From NCBI GenBank assembly GCA_017463615.1, contig JAFTOU010000016.1:310001-374000 (forward strand): 64,000 nucleotides of DNA, written 5' to 3'. Of this stretch, positions 9,195-17,209 are shown piece after piece (within the stretch, counting starts at the first letter, position 1; every line of letters starts with the position of its first letter). This stretch comes from Alistipes sp. (lineage in GTDB: Bacteria; Bacteroidota; Bacteroidia; Bacteroidales; Rikenellaceae). A program made the translations under genes and the position numbers. A model generated the notes under the pieces. That model was not told where the DNA came from. It saw only the letters and a program-made list of their open reading frames with translations, and did not search any database.

Positions 9195-9226
9195 AGTTTG
9201 TTTGTTGTATTACACAATACACAACG

Positions 9227-9234
9227 CAAAGATA
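9227..9234 (-). promoter_or_regulatory. Likely -7 element of the 120-aa membrane protein gene
   Basis: TATCTTTG on the minus strand, about 33 bases upstream of the ATG. The nearest TTG upstream is spaced 25 bases away, longer than usual, so only the -7 box is well supported. Confidence 0.45.
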
Positions 9235-9304
9235 GTGAAAAAATTGTAAATTTCTGTCACAAGAGTCTTTTTCGCAATAAAAGGGGGATAATTGCGGATA
9301 TTTG

Positions 9305-9362
9305 AGGGATGTGCCGCGAATGCGCCACTATCACGATAAAACATTTTGGCGTCAGAGTGGAA
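9305..9362. repeat. Truncated second copy of post-stop palindrome
   Basis: A right-hand half (GGGATGTGCCGCGAATGCGCC...ACGATAAAA) is followed after one base by a left arm (TTTTGGCGTCAGAGTGG). It looks like the remains of two palindromes joined head to tail beside the full copy at 9372. The 304-base gap 9195-9498 has no gene. Confidence 0.6.
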
Positions 9363-9371
9363 AGTACGGAA

Positions 9372-9495
9372 TTTTATCGTCAGAGTGGTGTAGTTGCGGT
9401 ACATCGTGAGAAACCCCCGGATGGGTTGTACTGAGTGTACTACCCATTCGGGGATTTGAGGGATGTGCCGCGAATGCGCCACTATCACGATAAAA
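9372..9495 (-). repeat. Post-stop palindrome copy 4 (3 bases from rplI stop)
   Basis: 124 bp, outer arms TTTTATCGT/ACGATAAAA, inner stem CCCCCGGATGGGTTGTAC with GTACTACCCATTCGGGG. Ends three bases from the rplI stop. Confidence 0.8.
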
Positions 9496-9498
9496 TAA

Positions 9499-9936
9499 TT
9501 ACTCGGCAACTACTGACAGTGCTACCTCAGCCTTCACCTCGCGGTGGAGCTTAACGGTTGCCTTGTACTCGCCAACGGTCTTGATAGCCTCAACAGCGAT
9601 GTTCTTCTTATCAACCTCAATGCCCTTAGCAGCAAGTGCCTCAGCAACATCAGCAGAGGTGATAGCACCGAAGATACGACCCTCCTCAGCCTTCACGGTG
9701 AAGGTGAGGTTGAGAGCCTCAAGAGTTGCAGCAAGTGCCTGAGCGTCAGCAAGAATCTTAGCATCCTTGTGAGCGCGCTGGCGGAGGTTCTCTGCGAGCA
9801 CCTTCTTAGCAGAAGCTGTTGCAGCCTTAGCAAAGCCCTGTGGAATCAGGTAGTTGTTAGCATAGCCTGGACGAACAGATACGATGTCGTTAGCGTAGCC
9901 CAAGTTCTCTACATCCTTAATCAAAATAATCTCCAT
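9499..9936 (-). CDS. rplI: 50S ribosomal protein L9
   Basis: 145 aa, usual length for L9, a two-domain 23S rRNA-binding protein. The N-terminal MEIILIKDVENLGYANDIVSVRPGYANNYLIPQGFA block is the L9 signature; a long central helix and a C-terminal domain containing the GRIFGAIT motif follow. It is the third gene of the conserved rpsF-rpsR-rplI operon, 12 bases after rpsR. A post-stop palindrome begins three bases beyond the stop codon. Confidence 0.97.
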   Translation of the reverse strand: MEIILIKDVENLGYANDIVSVRPGYANNYLIPQGFAKAATASAKKVLAENLRQRAHKDAKILADAQALAATLEALNLTFTVKAEEGRIFGAITSADVAEALAAKGIEVDKKNIAVEAIKTVGEYKATVKLHREVKAEVALSVVAE

Positions 9937-9948
9937 AGTGCCTCCTCC

Positions 9949-10227
9949 TTATTTCATACAATCGGTTACAAATGGCAGAATTGCGAGGTGACGCGCACGC
10001 TTAACAGCCTGAGCTACCTTCTTCTGGAACTTCTGCGAAGTACCGGTCAGACGACGAGGGAGAATCTTACCCTGCTCGTTGAGGAACTTCTTGAGGAATT
10101 CGCCATCCTTATAATCTACATACTTAATGCCGAGCTTCTTGAAACGGCAATACTTCTTCTTCTTTACATCAACCGATACTGGGTTGAGGTAACGCAGCTC
10201 ACCTGCCTGGTTTACTTCCTGTGCCAT
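9949..10227 (-). CDS. rpsR: 30S ribosomal protein S18
   Basis: 92 aa. S18 binds with S6 on the 30S platform. The [18 protein letters not shown] segment and the C-terminal [34 protein letters not shown] are the S18 signatures. Situated three bases after rpsF and 12 before rplI, the usual order. No anomaly. Confidence 0.97.
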   Translation of the reverse strand: MAQEVNQAGELRYLNPVSVDVKKKKYCRFKKLGIKYVDYKDGEFLKKFLNEQGKILPRRLTGTSQKFQKKVAQAVKRARHLAILPFVTDCMK

Positions 10228-10230
10228 AGT

Positions 10231-10578
10231 TTACTCCTCTGTGTTTTTGTTAGCAAGCTTAGCACGGCGACGGTCAGCATACTCCTTAGCGTACTTGTCC
10301 TGCTTGAAGGTTAAGAATCGGATAATTCGCTCGTCACGACGATACTGAGTCTCAAGAGTGTTGATCAGAGAACCCTCGCCAGTGAACTCTACCAGGAAAT
10401 AGAAACCGGTGGACTTCTTCTGAATAGGATAAGCGAGCTTACGCAAGCCCCAGTTCTCCACATTCACAATAGATCCGCCGTTCTCGGTAATGATGCCCTG
10501 GAATTTGTCAGCTACCTCTGCTACCTGAGCCTCAGAGAGCACTGGAGTGACAATGAAAACGGTTTCGTAATTGTTCAT
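10231..10578 (-). CDS. rpsF: 30S ribosomal protein S6
   Basis: 115 aa. [19 protein letters not shown] at the N-terminus and the [24 protein letters not shown] core identify S6, which dimerises with S18. First gene of the rpsF-rpsR-rplI operon, driven by a consensus promoter at 10617-10648 with a short leader of about 30 bases. The C-terminal tail is Lys/Arg/Asn rich, as in other Bacteroidota S6 proteins. Confidence 0.97.
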   Translation of the reverse strand: MNNYETVFIVTPVLSEAQVAEVADKFQGIITENGGSIVNVENWGLRKLAYPIQKKSTGFYFLVEFTGEGSLINTLETQYRRDERIIRFLTFKQDKYAKEYADRRRAKLANKNTEE

Positions 10579-10616
10579 AATGTTTTAATTTTTAGTTATT
10601 TGCTACAATAGCGGGG

Positions 10617-10648
10617 CAAAGGTACGGAAAGTTTTTTGAATATTCAAA
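10617..10648 (-). promoter_or_regulatory. rpsF operon promoter
   Basis: Minus strand TTTG (10648-10645), 20 bases, TACCTTTG (10624-10617): full Bacteroidota consensus, with the ATG about 39 bases downstream of the -7 box. Confidence 0.82.
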
Positions 10649-10688
10649 GGTTTTGAGAAGTTTTTGCACAATTAGATTTGAATATTAG

Positions 10689-10818
10689 CGGTTTAGGTGG
10701 CTCAACTTTCACACAGATACCTGCTTGCACACAGATAGCCCTTGACTGAGCAAATAAATTTGCAGTCAGGGCCATCTGCGTGCCACCTCCTTTGGAGGTG
10801 TGAAAGTTGAGCGAACCG
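10689..10818. repeat. Large branched palindrome upstream of rpsF
   Basis: Arms GCTCAACTTTCACAC (10700-10714) and GTGTGAAAGTTGAGC (10798-10812) are a perfect 15-bp inverted repeat, extended outward by CGGTT/AACCG. Inside are a second stem GCCCTTGACTG/CAGTCAGGGC and a small hairpin CCACCTCCTTTGGAGGTG. It could fold as a cruciform or a branched RNA. It is upstream of the promoter, so it is not part of the rpsF leader. Confidence 0.7.
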
Positions 10819-10863
10819 TTTTCATTATCTTAAATAATATATAGTATTGACATTCCCCCTAAA

Positions 10864-10919
10864 TCCCCCTTTGGCAAAGGGGGACTTTGTCGTAGAAACG
10901 GTCTGACTAAATCAGACCG
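10864..10919. other. Two further hairpins in the YeiH-rpsF gap
   Basis: TCCCCCTTTGGCAAAGGGGGA (10864-10884) is a near-perfect hairpin, and CGGTCTGA-5-TCAGACCG (10899-10919) is a second. Neither has a clear T tract on the minus strand. With the palindromes on both sides they fill most of the 564-base gap; no gene is seen. Confidence 0.6.
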
Positions 10920-11015
10920 CCTCTACTCCGAGGTGCGCGAATATCGGGCGTCACAAGGCTACGCAGAAACGAGGGTACTATCACGGACTCCACCGCTGGC
11001 TACTCTCTGCACCCA

Positions 11016-11142
11016 TTTTGTCGTTAGAGTGGTGCAGTCGCGGTGCATCGTGAAAAATATCAGGCTCGGATAGTACTAAAAGCGTACAGCCGAGCCTGAT
11101 ATTTAAGGGATGTGCCGCGAATGCGCCACTATCACGCCAAAA
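11016..11142 (-). repeat. Post-stop palindrome copy 5 (abuts YeiH-family stop)
   Basis: 127 bp; outer arms TTTTGTCGT/ACGCCAAAA (one mismatch), inner stem ATATCAGGCTCGG/CCGAGCCTGATAT. Immediately adjacent to the TAA of the transporter gene. Preceded by the CTCCACCGCTGGCTACTC block shared with copies 2 and 6. Confidence 0.85.
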
Positions 11143-12441
11143 TTACATGCCTAAAGCAGGTTTAACTACACCAAACAACAACCATGCAACGAAGAAGGTG
11201 AAGATGATGTTGAAGGTTTGAGCGCCGAGGAAGGTGTAGAGGATGTTGCGGTTCTCCTTAGAGACGATATCCTTGAGGCGGGTATCCATACCGATGCAGA
11301 CGAAGGCGAGGGAGAAGAAGAAGCCCGAGAAGTTCTTTGCCATAGAGGTCTCGGCGAGCTTCTTAGCGGCGAAATCTGGGAAGATTTCGTAGCTCTGGAG
11401 CAGGCTGAAGACTGCTGAAGCGAGGACGAAGCCGAGGACGAACTTAGGGAACTTATCCCACACGATGCTAAGAGATGGACGGTGGAGCTTACCGTCACCC
11501 GCGCTCTTAGAGGAGAGGTAGAGGGCGATGAAGAATGCCACCACGCCGATAAGCACATTCTGCGTAGCCTTAACAATCATCGCAATCTTATTTGCCTCAT
11601 CGCTATAGATTGCCGAAGCGGCACCTACGCCACTGGTAGTATCAACAGTACCGCCAATCCATGCGCCAGCAATCTGGTCGCCGATAGCAGGGTCGTCGGT
11701 AATGAGCGGAATAACCAGCTTTGCGAGGTAAGGCATTATATATATCATAGGTACAACGATAATAAGTACCACAGAGACGATATACGAGAGCTTCTTACCA
11801 TCGGCATTGGTCACGCCCGCAGCGGTGATACAAGCCGACACGCCACAGATAGAGAGACCTGACGAGAGGGTCATACCGCTACGCTCGTCCACGCCCATCT
11901 TCTTGGAGAGGAAGAAGGCGAACATCCAGACGGTAAATACCACCACGCAGCCCTGGATAAGCGCCAGCGAGCCTGCAGCGAGGAAGTCGCGGAAGAGAAT
12001 TGTTGCACCGAGGCAGACAACGCCAATCTTGATGAAGAACTCGCCCTGAATAGCTGGTTTGAGCCACTCTGGGATGTGAAAAAGGTTGCGGATGATAAGG
12101 CCGAAGATAACTGAGAAGAATACAGCCTCAAAGCCTAACTGCTTGATAAAACCCACCTTAGCGGTCAGCTGTGCCAGCATAGATACGGCAAAGACAACCA
12201 CAAAGGACCAGAATAGTCCACGCAGCGGACGCGAGAGCAGCTTATTGCCCGCATAGAGAATCACAAGGGCGATAACAAAGAGCAGACCGATGTTCACCCA
12301 CGACTCTACCTGCAACAAATCTGACTGAATCTTCAGCGCATCCTTAGGAAGGAATGTTGCCAAACCGGCAATGATAAGCAGAGGAATTGACAGGAATGTA
12401 ACAACCCAGTCCTCCACTAAAAATTTCTTAAGTTTACTCAT
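11143..12441 (-). CDS. YeiH-family membrane transporter (putative sulfate exporter family)
   Basis: 432 aa with about ten or more hydrophobic segments. The EAVFFSVIFGLIIRNLFHIPEWLKPAIQGEFFIKIGVVCLGATILF region, SICGVSACITAAGV and GAWIGGTVDTTSGVGAASAIYSDEA blocks match the Cons_hypoth698/YeiH family of inner-membrane proteins annotated as putative sulfate exporters; substrate is not established for most members. The N-terminal 90 residues add two extra membrane segments compared with E. coli YeiH (about 350 aa), as in many Bacteroidota homologues. It appears monocistronic, followed directly by palindrome copy 5. Confidence 0.8.
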   Translation of the reverse strand: MSKLKKFLVEDWVVTFLSIPLLIIAGLATFLPKDALKIQSDLLQVESWVNIGLLFVIALVILYAGNKLLSRPLRGLFWSFVVVFAVSMLAQLTAKVGFIKQLGFEAVFFSVIFGLIIRNLFHIPEWLKPAIQGEFFIKIGVVCLGATILFRDFLAAGSLALIQGCVVVFTVWMFAFFLSKKMGVDERSGMTLSSGLSICGVSACITAAGVTNADGKKLSYIVSVVLIIVVPMIYIMPYLAKLVIPLITDDPAIGDQIAGAWIGGTVDTTSGVGAASAIYSDEANKIAMIVKATQNVLIGVVAFFIALYLSSKSAGDGKLHRPSLSIVWDKFPKFVLGFVLASAVFSLLQSYEIFPDFAAKKLAETSMAKNFSGFFFSLAFVCIGMDTRLKDIVSKENRNILYTFLGAQTFNIIFTFFVAWLLFGVVKPALGM

Positions 12442-12537
12442 AGCTTTCTAATGTTAGCCTGCGGCTAATCAATATTATAGGGTTAATATTTTATTTACTT
12501 CATACGGCTAATGGCCTATAGCTAATAGCCAATGTGT

Positions 12538-13677
12538 TTAGAACATCGCTGTTGCCATCAGGTAGAAGCGGTTGCCATTGGTTGCACCCGCCATCTTGTT
12601 GTAGCTCTGATAGGTATACTCAGCCTGGAGGCGGATATGCTTCCAAGGGTGGTAAGAGAGTGCTGCTGAGTAGTTCATCTGGTAACCATCAACGGCCTTA
12701 TTCTCGTCAAAGTAGTCAAAGCGAACACCCACGGTGCACTTGCCGAGGAACTTATAGCCCACCTGAGCGTAAGCACCCTCAGAGACAAGCTCGCCAGTCT
12801 TTCCAGCGATATACTCCGTACGAGCAAAGAGGAACTTGTTGTTGTAGTCCACGCCACCACCATAGCGCTGGTAGCCGACATACTTAGCATTGAAACCCTC
12901 TGCAAGACCCTCTACGATAGCTGGATACTTGCTCTGCAGCGATGTTACATCTGCCTCGCCCCACATATAGTAACCCGCAATCTTGAGCTTCTGCAGCGGC
13001 TGGACAGTAAAGCGAGCAGCGATATCCTTGGTCTTGTTGTTATCCTTGGCATTGATGCCCGAGCCGTTGAATACGCCAAGCTCGTAGTTGAGAATGCTGT
13101 AGCCATCCTTCTTGATGAAGCCACCATAAATCTGAGCACCGATATCACGACCTGTGGATGAAATACCCGTCATATCGCCACTGCCCAAACGCGCCAGACG
13201 CTGGATAGCCTGCGCGTAGTTGATAAACTCCAACTTCAGGGCGTTGTAGTCAGTATTCTCAATACCGAAAGGCAGCTTAAACTGACCCACCTGGACACCG
13301 AACTGATTGACTGGCTGATACTTAGCCCACAAATCTACAATCACCGGTGTGCGGCAGAAGTCCAGCTGCAGGCGGTAGCTCGCCTTAGCGCCCTTCTTGC
13401 CCTTATAGACATCGCCCTGCATAGTTACGCGGGCACGACGCAGGTGGAATGTAGAGGTAGATGTACCCGCCTCGTCCCAGTAGTAGTCGTAACCTGCCTG
13501 GATATAACCAGAGAACTTAAATGCCGGCTTGAGTTTATCCCATACAGTTGCGCGCTTCTCAAGCTGAGCCACGCGCTCCTTAAGAGCCTCCACCTCTGCA
13601 CTGCTTTTAGTTGCTGTTTGCGCACTGACAGCAGTAAGCGAGCAGAGGCCGAGGAGTGTAAGTAAAATTTTCTTCAT
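12538..13677 (-). CDS. Outer-membrane porin, phosphate-selective porin O/P family
   Basis: 379 aa. Signal peptide MKKILLTLLGLCSLTAVSAQ, a short coiled-coil (AEVEALKERVAQLEKRA, about 28-45) as in trimeric porins, then a beta-barrel beginning FKFSGYIQAGYDYYWDE with alternating aromatic strands and a terminal Phe (LMATAMF). FHLRRARVTMQGD and QVGQFKLPFGIEN are typical of the OprO/OprP family (PF07396). It should mediate diffusion of small anions, probably phosphate, but selectivity cannot be judged. A TATATTTG element lies about 40-48 bases upstream (13718-13725). Downstream gap holds micro-repeats only. Confidence 0.8.
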   Translation of the reverse strand: MKKILLTLLGLCSLTAVSAQTATKSSAEVEALKERVAQLEKRATVWDKLKPAFKFSGYIQAGYDYYWDEAGTSTSTFHLRRARVTMQGDVYKGKKGAKASYRLQLDFCRTPVIVDLWAKYQPVNQFGVQVGQFKLPFGIENTDYNALKLEFINYAQAIQRLARLGSGDMTGISSTGRDIGAQIYGGFIKKDGYSILNYELGVFNGSGINAKDNNKTKDIAARFTVQPLQKLKIAGYYMWGEADVTSLQSKYPAIVEGLAEGFNAKYVGYQRYGGGVDYNNKFLFARTEYIAGKTGELVSEGAYAQVGYKFLGKCTVGVRFDYFDENKAVDGYQMNYSAALSYHPWKHIRLQAEYTYQSYNKMAGATNGNRFYLMATAMF

Positions 13678-13717
13678 AAAGTATCGTTTTTAGGTATGTT
13701 ATATTCCAAAATTGTTA

Positions 13718-13725
13718 CAAATATA
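13718..13725 (-). promoter_or_regulatory. Likely -7 element of porin gene
   Basis: TATATTTG on the minus strand 41 bases upstream of the ATG; no good -33 TTG at normal spacing. Confidence 0.4.
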
Positions 13726-13790
13726 GCACTTTTATTCAGATTTCCGATAGGTATTTTTACCTACCACACCTCAGAAGCTACCCAGAGCCA

Positions 13791-13828
13791 CAAAAAAGAG
13801 GGTTGCTCAACAAGTGTTGAACAACCCC
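13791..13828 (-). terminator. Terminator of PHP-domain gene
   Basis: Minus strand GGGGTTGTTCAACACTTGTTGAGCAACCC-type hairpin followed by CTCTTTTTTG, between the PHP gene stop (13966) and the porin start. Confidence 0.75.
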
Positions 13829-13965
13829 TATTTCTTGGAAGTTGTATAACAAGAGCTAATTTTAGGCGCACGAAATCCGAAAAAGCGCAGTTTACTGGGG
13901 CGTAAATGAGCATTTTGAGGATGAGTGCAACGCCAAAGTAGCCTTGTTAGACAGCTTTCCCGCGA

Positions 13966-15138
13966 TTAACGGGTAGCTTTGATACTGAACTCCAACGGCT
14001 TGTTAGGACCGATATAGAAGTTCTCAGCAACAAAGTTGATATCGTACTCAGCGATGTCCTTGTCGTATGCAGGCTGCTTGTCGCCATCCAGAAGTGGGCG
14101 CACCTTGTAGGTGAAGGTTGTCATGCCTGGGATAACCACATAGCGAGCATACCAAGTATCCTCAGAGCCCTTGCCCTTAGTCAGGGTTACAGGGATAGAT
14201 GATACATTCTCCAGGGTCAGGACAATCTCTTTCGCCTTGAACTTCACATCCTTAACCTTCAGGCAAGCCTCCAGCAGCGGACGAACCTCCTGCTCGCGGC
14301 CGTATACATTACCCTCGGCGAGCACAGCTGTACGGCGAGCATCCAATGCGCCACGAACACCCTCCAGCGACTTCTCGGTAGCAAATACCAGAGTTACTGG
14401 GCGGTGAGCACCGTGCAGGTAGTCTACCTCCATAAAGAATGGAGCGTGGCAGTCGGAGTTACCCAGCATAGCAAGGTTGTTATCCAGAGCCCACTGGTGA
14501 CCCTCTGGAGTGTAACCGCACGCCATGTTGTAGATCTCGATAGCGTCCATATAACCCTCCTTGAGAATCTTCTTGTGCTCTTTCCACATCTTAGTCTCAT
14601 TTGGAGCCTGCTTGCACCAGTTCGGGTGGTTCCACATCAGGAATGCGCCCTGCTTGCGAGCCTCCTTAAGACCAGCCTCCATAGCCTGTACATGGTCGTC
14701 GTTGTATGTCTCAGCTGCAGCGCAGATGTCATCGTTCTCCTTTGTAAAGAGGCAGTTGAAGTGTCCTGGAGGCATACCGCGGGTAATCTCGGCACCATGA
14801 ACAACGAGCAGATTCTTGCCAGCCGCCTTCTTTGCAATCTGGTAAGAGTAGTCGCGGTCGCACTTCTCCTTTGTAAATACGCCATTGTTTACCATCTTCT
14901 GGTGACGGGTGTCAATGTGCTCAGTGATAGCAATAACATCCAGACCCTCCCAGATAGCCTCCTGCACGCGAGTTGTAGGCCATACAGTAGCATCAGAGAA
15001 GACAGTGTGGATGTGGAAATCGCCAGTCAAGGTCTTGTAACCCTCAATGTCTGGAACGACAATCTTGTTGGGTGTCAGCTGCGCCGATGCGGTCATAACG
15101 CCCGCCACAGCCATCAGTGTTAAAACAAATCTTTTCAT
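13966..15138 (-). CDS. Secreted PHP-domain phosphoesterase
   Basis: About 390 aa from the ATG at 15138 (MKRFVLTLMAVAGVMTASAQ, a clean signal peptide). An ATG 33 bases further upstream lies only three bases beyond the -7 promoter box at 15161-15168, so it cannot be the start. PHP metal-binding motifs are present in order: GDFHIHTVFSD (H-x-H), AITEHID, HGAEIT, WNHPNWC and GNSDCHA. Exported PHP proteins in Bacteroidota are annotated as histidinol-phosphatase-like but act on unknown phosphate esters in the periplasm. The C-terminal ~110 residues form a beta-rich domain (LTLENVSSIPVTLTKGK...). Single-gene unit bounded by terminators on both sides. Confidence 0.8.
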   Translation of the reverse strand: MKRFVLTLMAVAGVMTASAQLTPNKIVVPDIEGYKTLTGDFHIHTVFSDATVWPTTRVQEAIWEGLDVIAITEHIDTRHQKMVNNGVFTKEKCDRDYSYQIAKKAAGKNLLVVHGAEITRGMPPGHFNCLFTKENDDICAAAETYNDDHVQAMEAGLKEARKQGAFLMWNHPNWCKQAPNETKMWKEHKKILKEGYMDAIEIYNMACGYTPEGHQWALDNNLAMLGNSDCHAPFFMEVDYLHGAHRPVTLVFATEKSLEGVRGALDARRTAVLAEGNVYGREQEVRPLLEACLKVKDVKFKAKEIVLTLENVSSIPVTLTKGKGSEDTWYARYVVIPGMTTFTYKVRPLLDGDKQPAYDKDIAEYDINFVAENFYIGPNKPLEFSIKATR

Positions 15139-15160
15139 TGTGTTGAATTTTAGGTATGCA

Positions 15161-15168
15161 CAAAGGTA
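15161..15168 (-). promoter_or_regulatory. -7 element of PHP-domain gene
   Basis: TACCTTTG on the minus strand; with the expected start of transcription around 15155 it fixes translation at 15138 rather than 15171. Confidence 0.6.
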
Positions 15169-15174
15169 CAAAAA

Positions 15175-15208
15175 AAAAATGAGAATTTATGAAAAATTCT
15201 CATTTTTT
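15175..15208 (-). terminator. Terminator downstream of plsX
   Basis: AATGAGAATTT and AAATTCTCATT form a hairpin with a run of T on either strand. For minus-strand transcripts leaving plsX the T tract (15178-15169) also forms the start of the PHP promoter region. The remainder of the 254-base gap is GGCTATTAGCC-type micro-repeats. Confidence 0.75.
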
Positions 15209-15392
15209 TACTATTAGCTTTTGGCTATTAGCTATTAGCCTTTGGCTGTTGGCTATATTAAGGTATCGCTTCGCGATAGTGTTATATGGTGCAAGATGGC
15301 GCCATTGGTTACTCTTTGCCTTCTATACACTGTCGGCTTGCCGACACCTCTAAAAAGCTAAGGGCTAAGGGCTAATAGCCTTTAATATACCG

Positions 15393-16346
15393 CTACGCCA
15401 AAAACTCCTCCCTCAGGGAGTCCACCAAGTTGGACTTCACACTGCGCTCGGTGCTCAGAATCATATTCTTAATCGCCTCGGGGGTTGATTTGCCGTGGCC
15501 GACGGTGACTACGCCGCCGATGCCGAGCACCATAGTGCCGCCCGCCTGCTCGTAGTTCAGCCCCTGCCAGAATGGAGTTACAGCGCCCTGCGAGGCAGTA
15601 ATGGCAAAGAGACCCTCAACGAGCTTGAGCACCATATTACCCACGAAGCCATCGCAGACAACAACATCTGCCACCTCGCCCGTAAAGATGTGCGACGACT
15701 CTATATTGCCGACAAAGTTATATCTCCCCTGCTTGCCCGCAGCCTCCATAAGCTCGTACGCCACCTTCGCCTGAGCATTTCCCTTGCTGCGCTCCTCGCC
15801 AATGTTGAGCAGCGCTACGCGAGGACTCTGCTGACCGAGCACCTGCGAGGCGTATACCGAACCGATGGTGCCATACTGCTCCAGCACCTCGGGACGACAG
15901 TCTACATTTATACCTATATCTAATATAGTAACCATACCGCCCGTAACGGTCGGTATCGCTATAGCTATAGTTGGGCGGAGCACCCCCGCCAGTGGCTTTA
16001 CAACCATCATTGAGCCAACCATCAGCGCCCCCGTAGAGCCCGCACTGGCGAAGCCATCTATCTGCCCCGCAGCAAGATGATTAAAACCTACGACGATGCT
16101 TGAGTTGCGCTTTGTGCGAAAACTCTCCATCGGATGGTCACCCATCGCTATACACTCTGGCGCGTGCACGATATCAAACAGCTCTGCGCTGCACCCCTCA
16201 CGCTCCAGCACCTCAAGGATTGAGTCCCTATCGCCAAACAACACTATGCGACTGCCGGCGTCTAAACTCTCCAACGCCAGAATCGCACCCTTTACCACCG
16301 CCTCCGGTGCATTATCGCCACCAAAAGCATCTATACCAATCCTCAT
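15393..16346 (-). CDS. plsX: Phosphate acyltransferase PlsX
   Basis: 317 aa, normal length. PlsX converts acyl-ACP to acyl-phosphate in phospholipid synthesis at the membrane surface. Signatures: MRIGIDAFGGDNAPE at the N-terminus, GDHPMESFRTKRNSSI, GFASAGSTGALM, ALLNIGEERSKGN and VVCDGFVGNMVLKLVEG. The rpmF-plsX order is the common bacterial arrangement linking ribosomal protein and lipid synthesis. A strong intercistronic hairpin lies 19 bases upstream of the start (16365-16395). Confidence 0.95.
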   Translation of the reverse strand: MRIGIDAFGGDNAPEAVVKGAILALESLDAGSRIVLFGDRDSILEVLEREGCSAELFDIVHAPECIAMGDHPMESFRTKRNSSIVVGFNHLAAGQIDGFASAGSTGALMVGSMMVVKPLAGVLRPTIAIAIPTVTGGMVTILDIGINVDCRPEVLEQYGTIGSVYASQVLGQQSPRVALLNIGEERSKGNAQAKVAYELMEAAGKQGRYNFVGNIESSHIFTGEVADVVVCDGFVGNMVLKLVEGLFAITASQGAVTPFWQGLNYEQAGGTMVLGIGGVVTVGHGKSTPEAIKNMILSTERSVKSNLVDSLREEFLA

Positions 16347-16362
16347 AACTTACGCCTTAACA

Positions 16363-16396
16363 CCAATAAAGCATCGCCGAAACGATGCTTTATTGA
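16363..16396 (-). other. Intercistronic hairpin between rpmF and plsX
   Basis: CAATAAAGCATCG-loop-CGATGCTTTATTG, a perfect 13-bp stem without a following T tract. It may be an RNA processing or stability element that adjusts rpmF versus plsX expression. Confidence 0.6.
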
Positions 16397-16412
16397 GGAG
16401 GTGAATACTCAA

Positions 16413-16598
16413 CTACTCAACTACCTTCTTCTCGATAGCCAGCTTACCGCGATAGAAACCGCACTCAGGGCAAACTCTGTGATAGAGTACAGAAGCACCG
16501 CAGTTTGAGCAAGCCACTACTGTAGGAACTACTGCCTTGTAGTGGGTTCTTCTTTTGTCGCGTCGGGTAGACGAGACTTTGTGTTTTGGATGTGCCAT
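16413..16598 (-). CDS. rpmF: 50S ribosomal protein L32
   Basis: 61 aa. MAHPKHKVSSTRRDKRRTHYK is the L32 N-terminus; the four-cysteine zinc ribbon (CSNCG...CPECGFYRGK, with a Cys pair replaced by VLYHRVC spacing) follows. Middle gene of the DUF177-rpmF-plsX operon. No anomaly. Confidence 0.95.
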   Translation of the reverse strand: MAHPKHKVSSTRRDKRRTHYKAVVPTVVACSNCGASVLYHRVCPECGFYRGKLAIEKKVVE

Positions 16599-16625
16599 AA
16601 TTATCTAAATATTAAGTTGTTAAAA

Positions 16626-17069
16626 TTATTCCGTCATTCCACTTATGCGGGCGAGCATATCGGGGTTGCACTCCCCAGGCTCGTGCGCACGCATAATTGG
16701 CAAGCCGAGCATAATGCTGTCGTAGACAAACTGCGCCACAGAGAGCTCGTCGCCACGCTGGAGCGTAACCTCCAGGCCATCAAACGCCTTTGCCTCATCG
16801 CCAAAGAATATATCCATCGTGCCCATAACATCTACCGCCAGAGAGACATCCTCCAGACAGCGGTCGCAAGGCACAACCACAGTACCGCAACCTGAGACGC
16901 TGAGCTCCGTCTTATTTGACGACAGGCGAGCGCCTGTGAGGGTAAGGGTGAAGTCCGACGCGGTAACATCGGTCATATCCATAGCCTCAAAGAGCTCCAT
17001 ACCCACCTTGAGCTCAAACTCAAAGTCTGGCTGCTGCAGTGTCTGTGCGTCAATGATATACCTTTTCAT
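16626..17069 (-). CDS. DUF177 (YceD-like) protein, 23S rRNA accumulation family
   Basis: 147 aa, the usual partner upstream of rpmF. The VVPCDRCLEDVSLAVDV motif with the C-x2-C pair and the acidic central part (DGLEVTLQRGDELSVAQFVYDSIMLGLPI) identify the DUF177/YceD family, implicated in 23S rRNA accumulation. It begins the operon; promoter at 17139-17170. The terminal half retains HEPGECNPDML, again typical. Confidence 0.85.
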   Translation of the reverse strand: MKRYIIDAQTLQQPDFEFELKVGMELFEAMDMTDVTASDFTLTLTGARLSSNKTELSVSGCGTVVVPCDRCLEDVSLAVDVMGTMDIFFGDEAKAFDGLEVTLQRGDELSVAQFVYDSIMLGLPIMRAHEPGECNPDMLARISGMTE

Positions 17070-17138
17070 AATGCTCTATTGCCGTTTTTCATCAGCGCGT
17101 CGCCACAACTATCCATGGAAACACACTTTCTGAGCTCG

Positions 17139-17170
17139 CAAAGTTATTACATTTTTTTTGAATTTACAAA
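17139..17170 (-). promoter_or_regulatory. DUF177-rpmF-plsX operon promoter
   Basis: Minus strand TTTG (17170-17167), 20 bases, TAACTTTG (17146-17139). Confidence 0.78.
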
Positions 17171-17209
17171 CTTTTTCAAAAATGTAACAATTTTGCCGCT
17201 AAAATCTAC

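Noticed and set aside
9210-9509. 99-aa minus-strand frame between the DUF4834-like gene and rplI
   Set aside because: It is a translation of two palindrome copies (repeated HSDAKMFYRDSG-like text), not a gene.
15139-15171. Upstream ATG of the PHP-domain gene
   Set aside because: It lies beside the -7 box at 15161-15168 and gives an N-terminus preceding an otherwise clean signal peptide at 15138.
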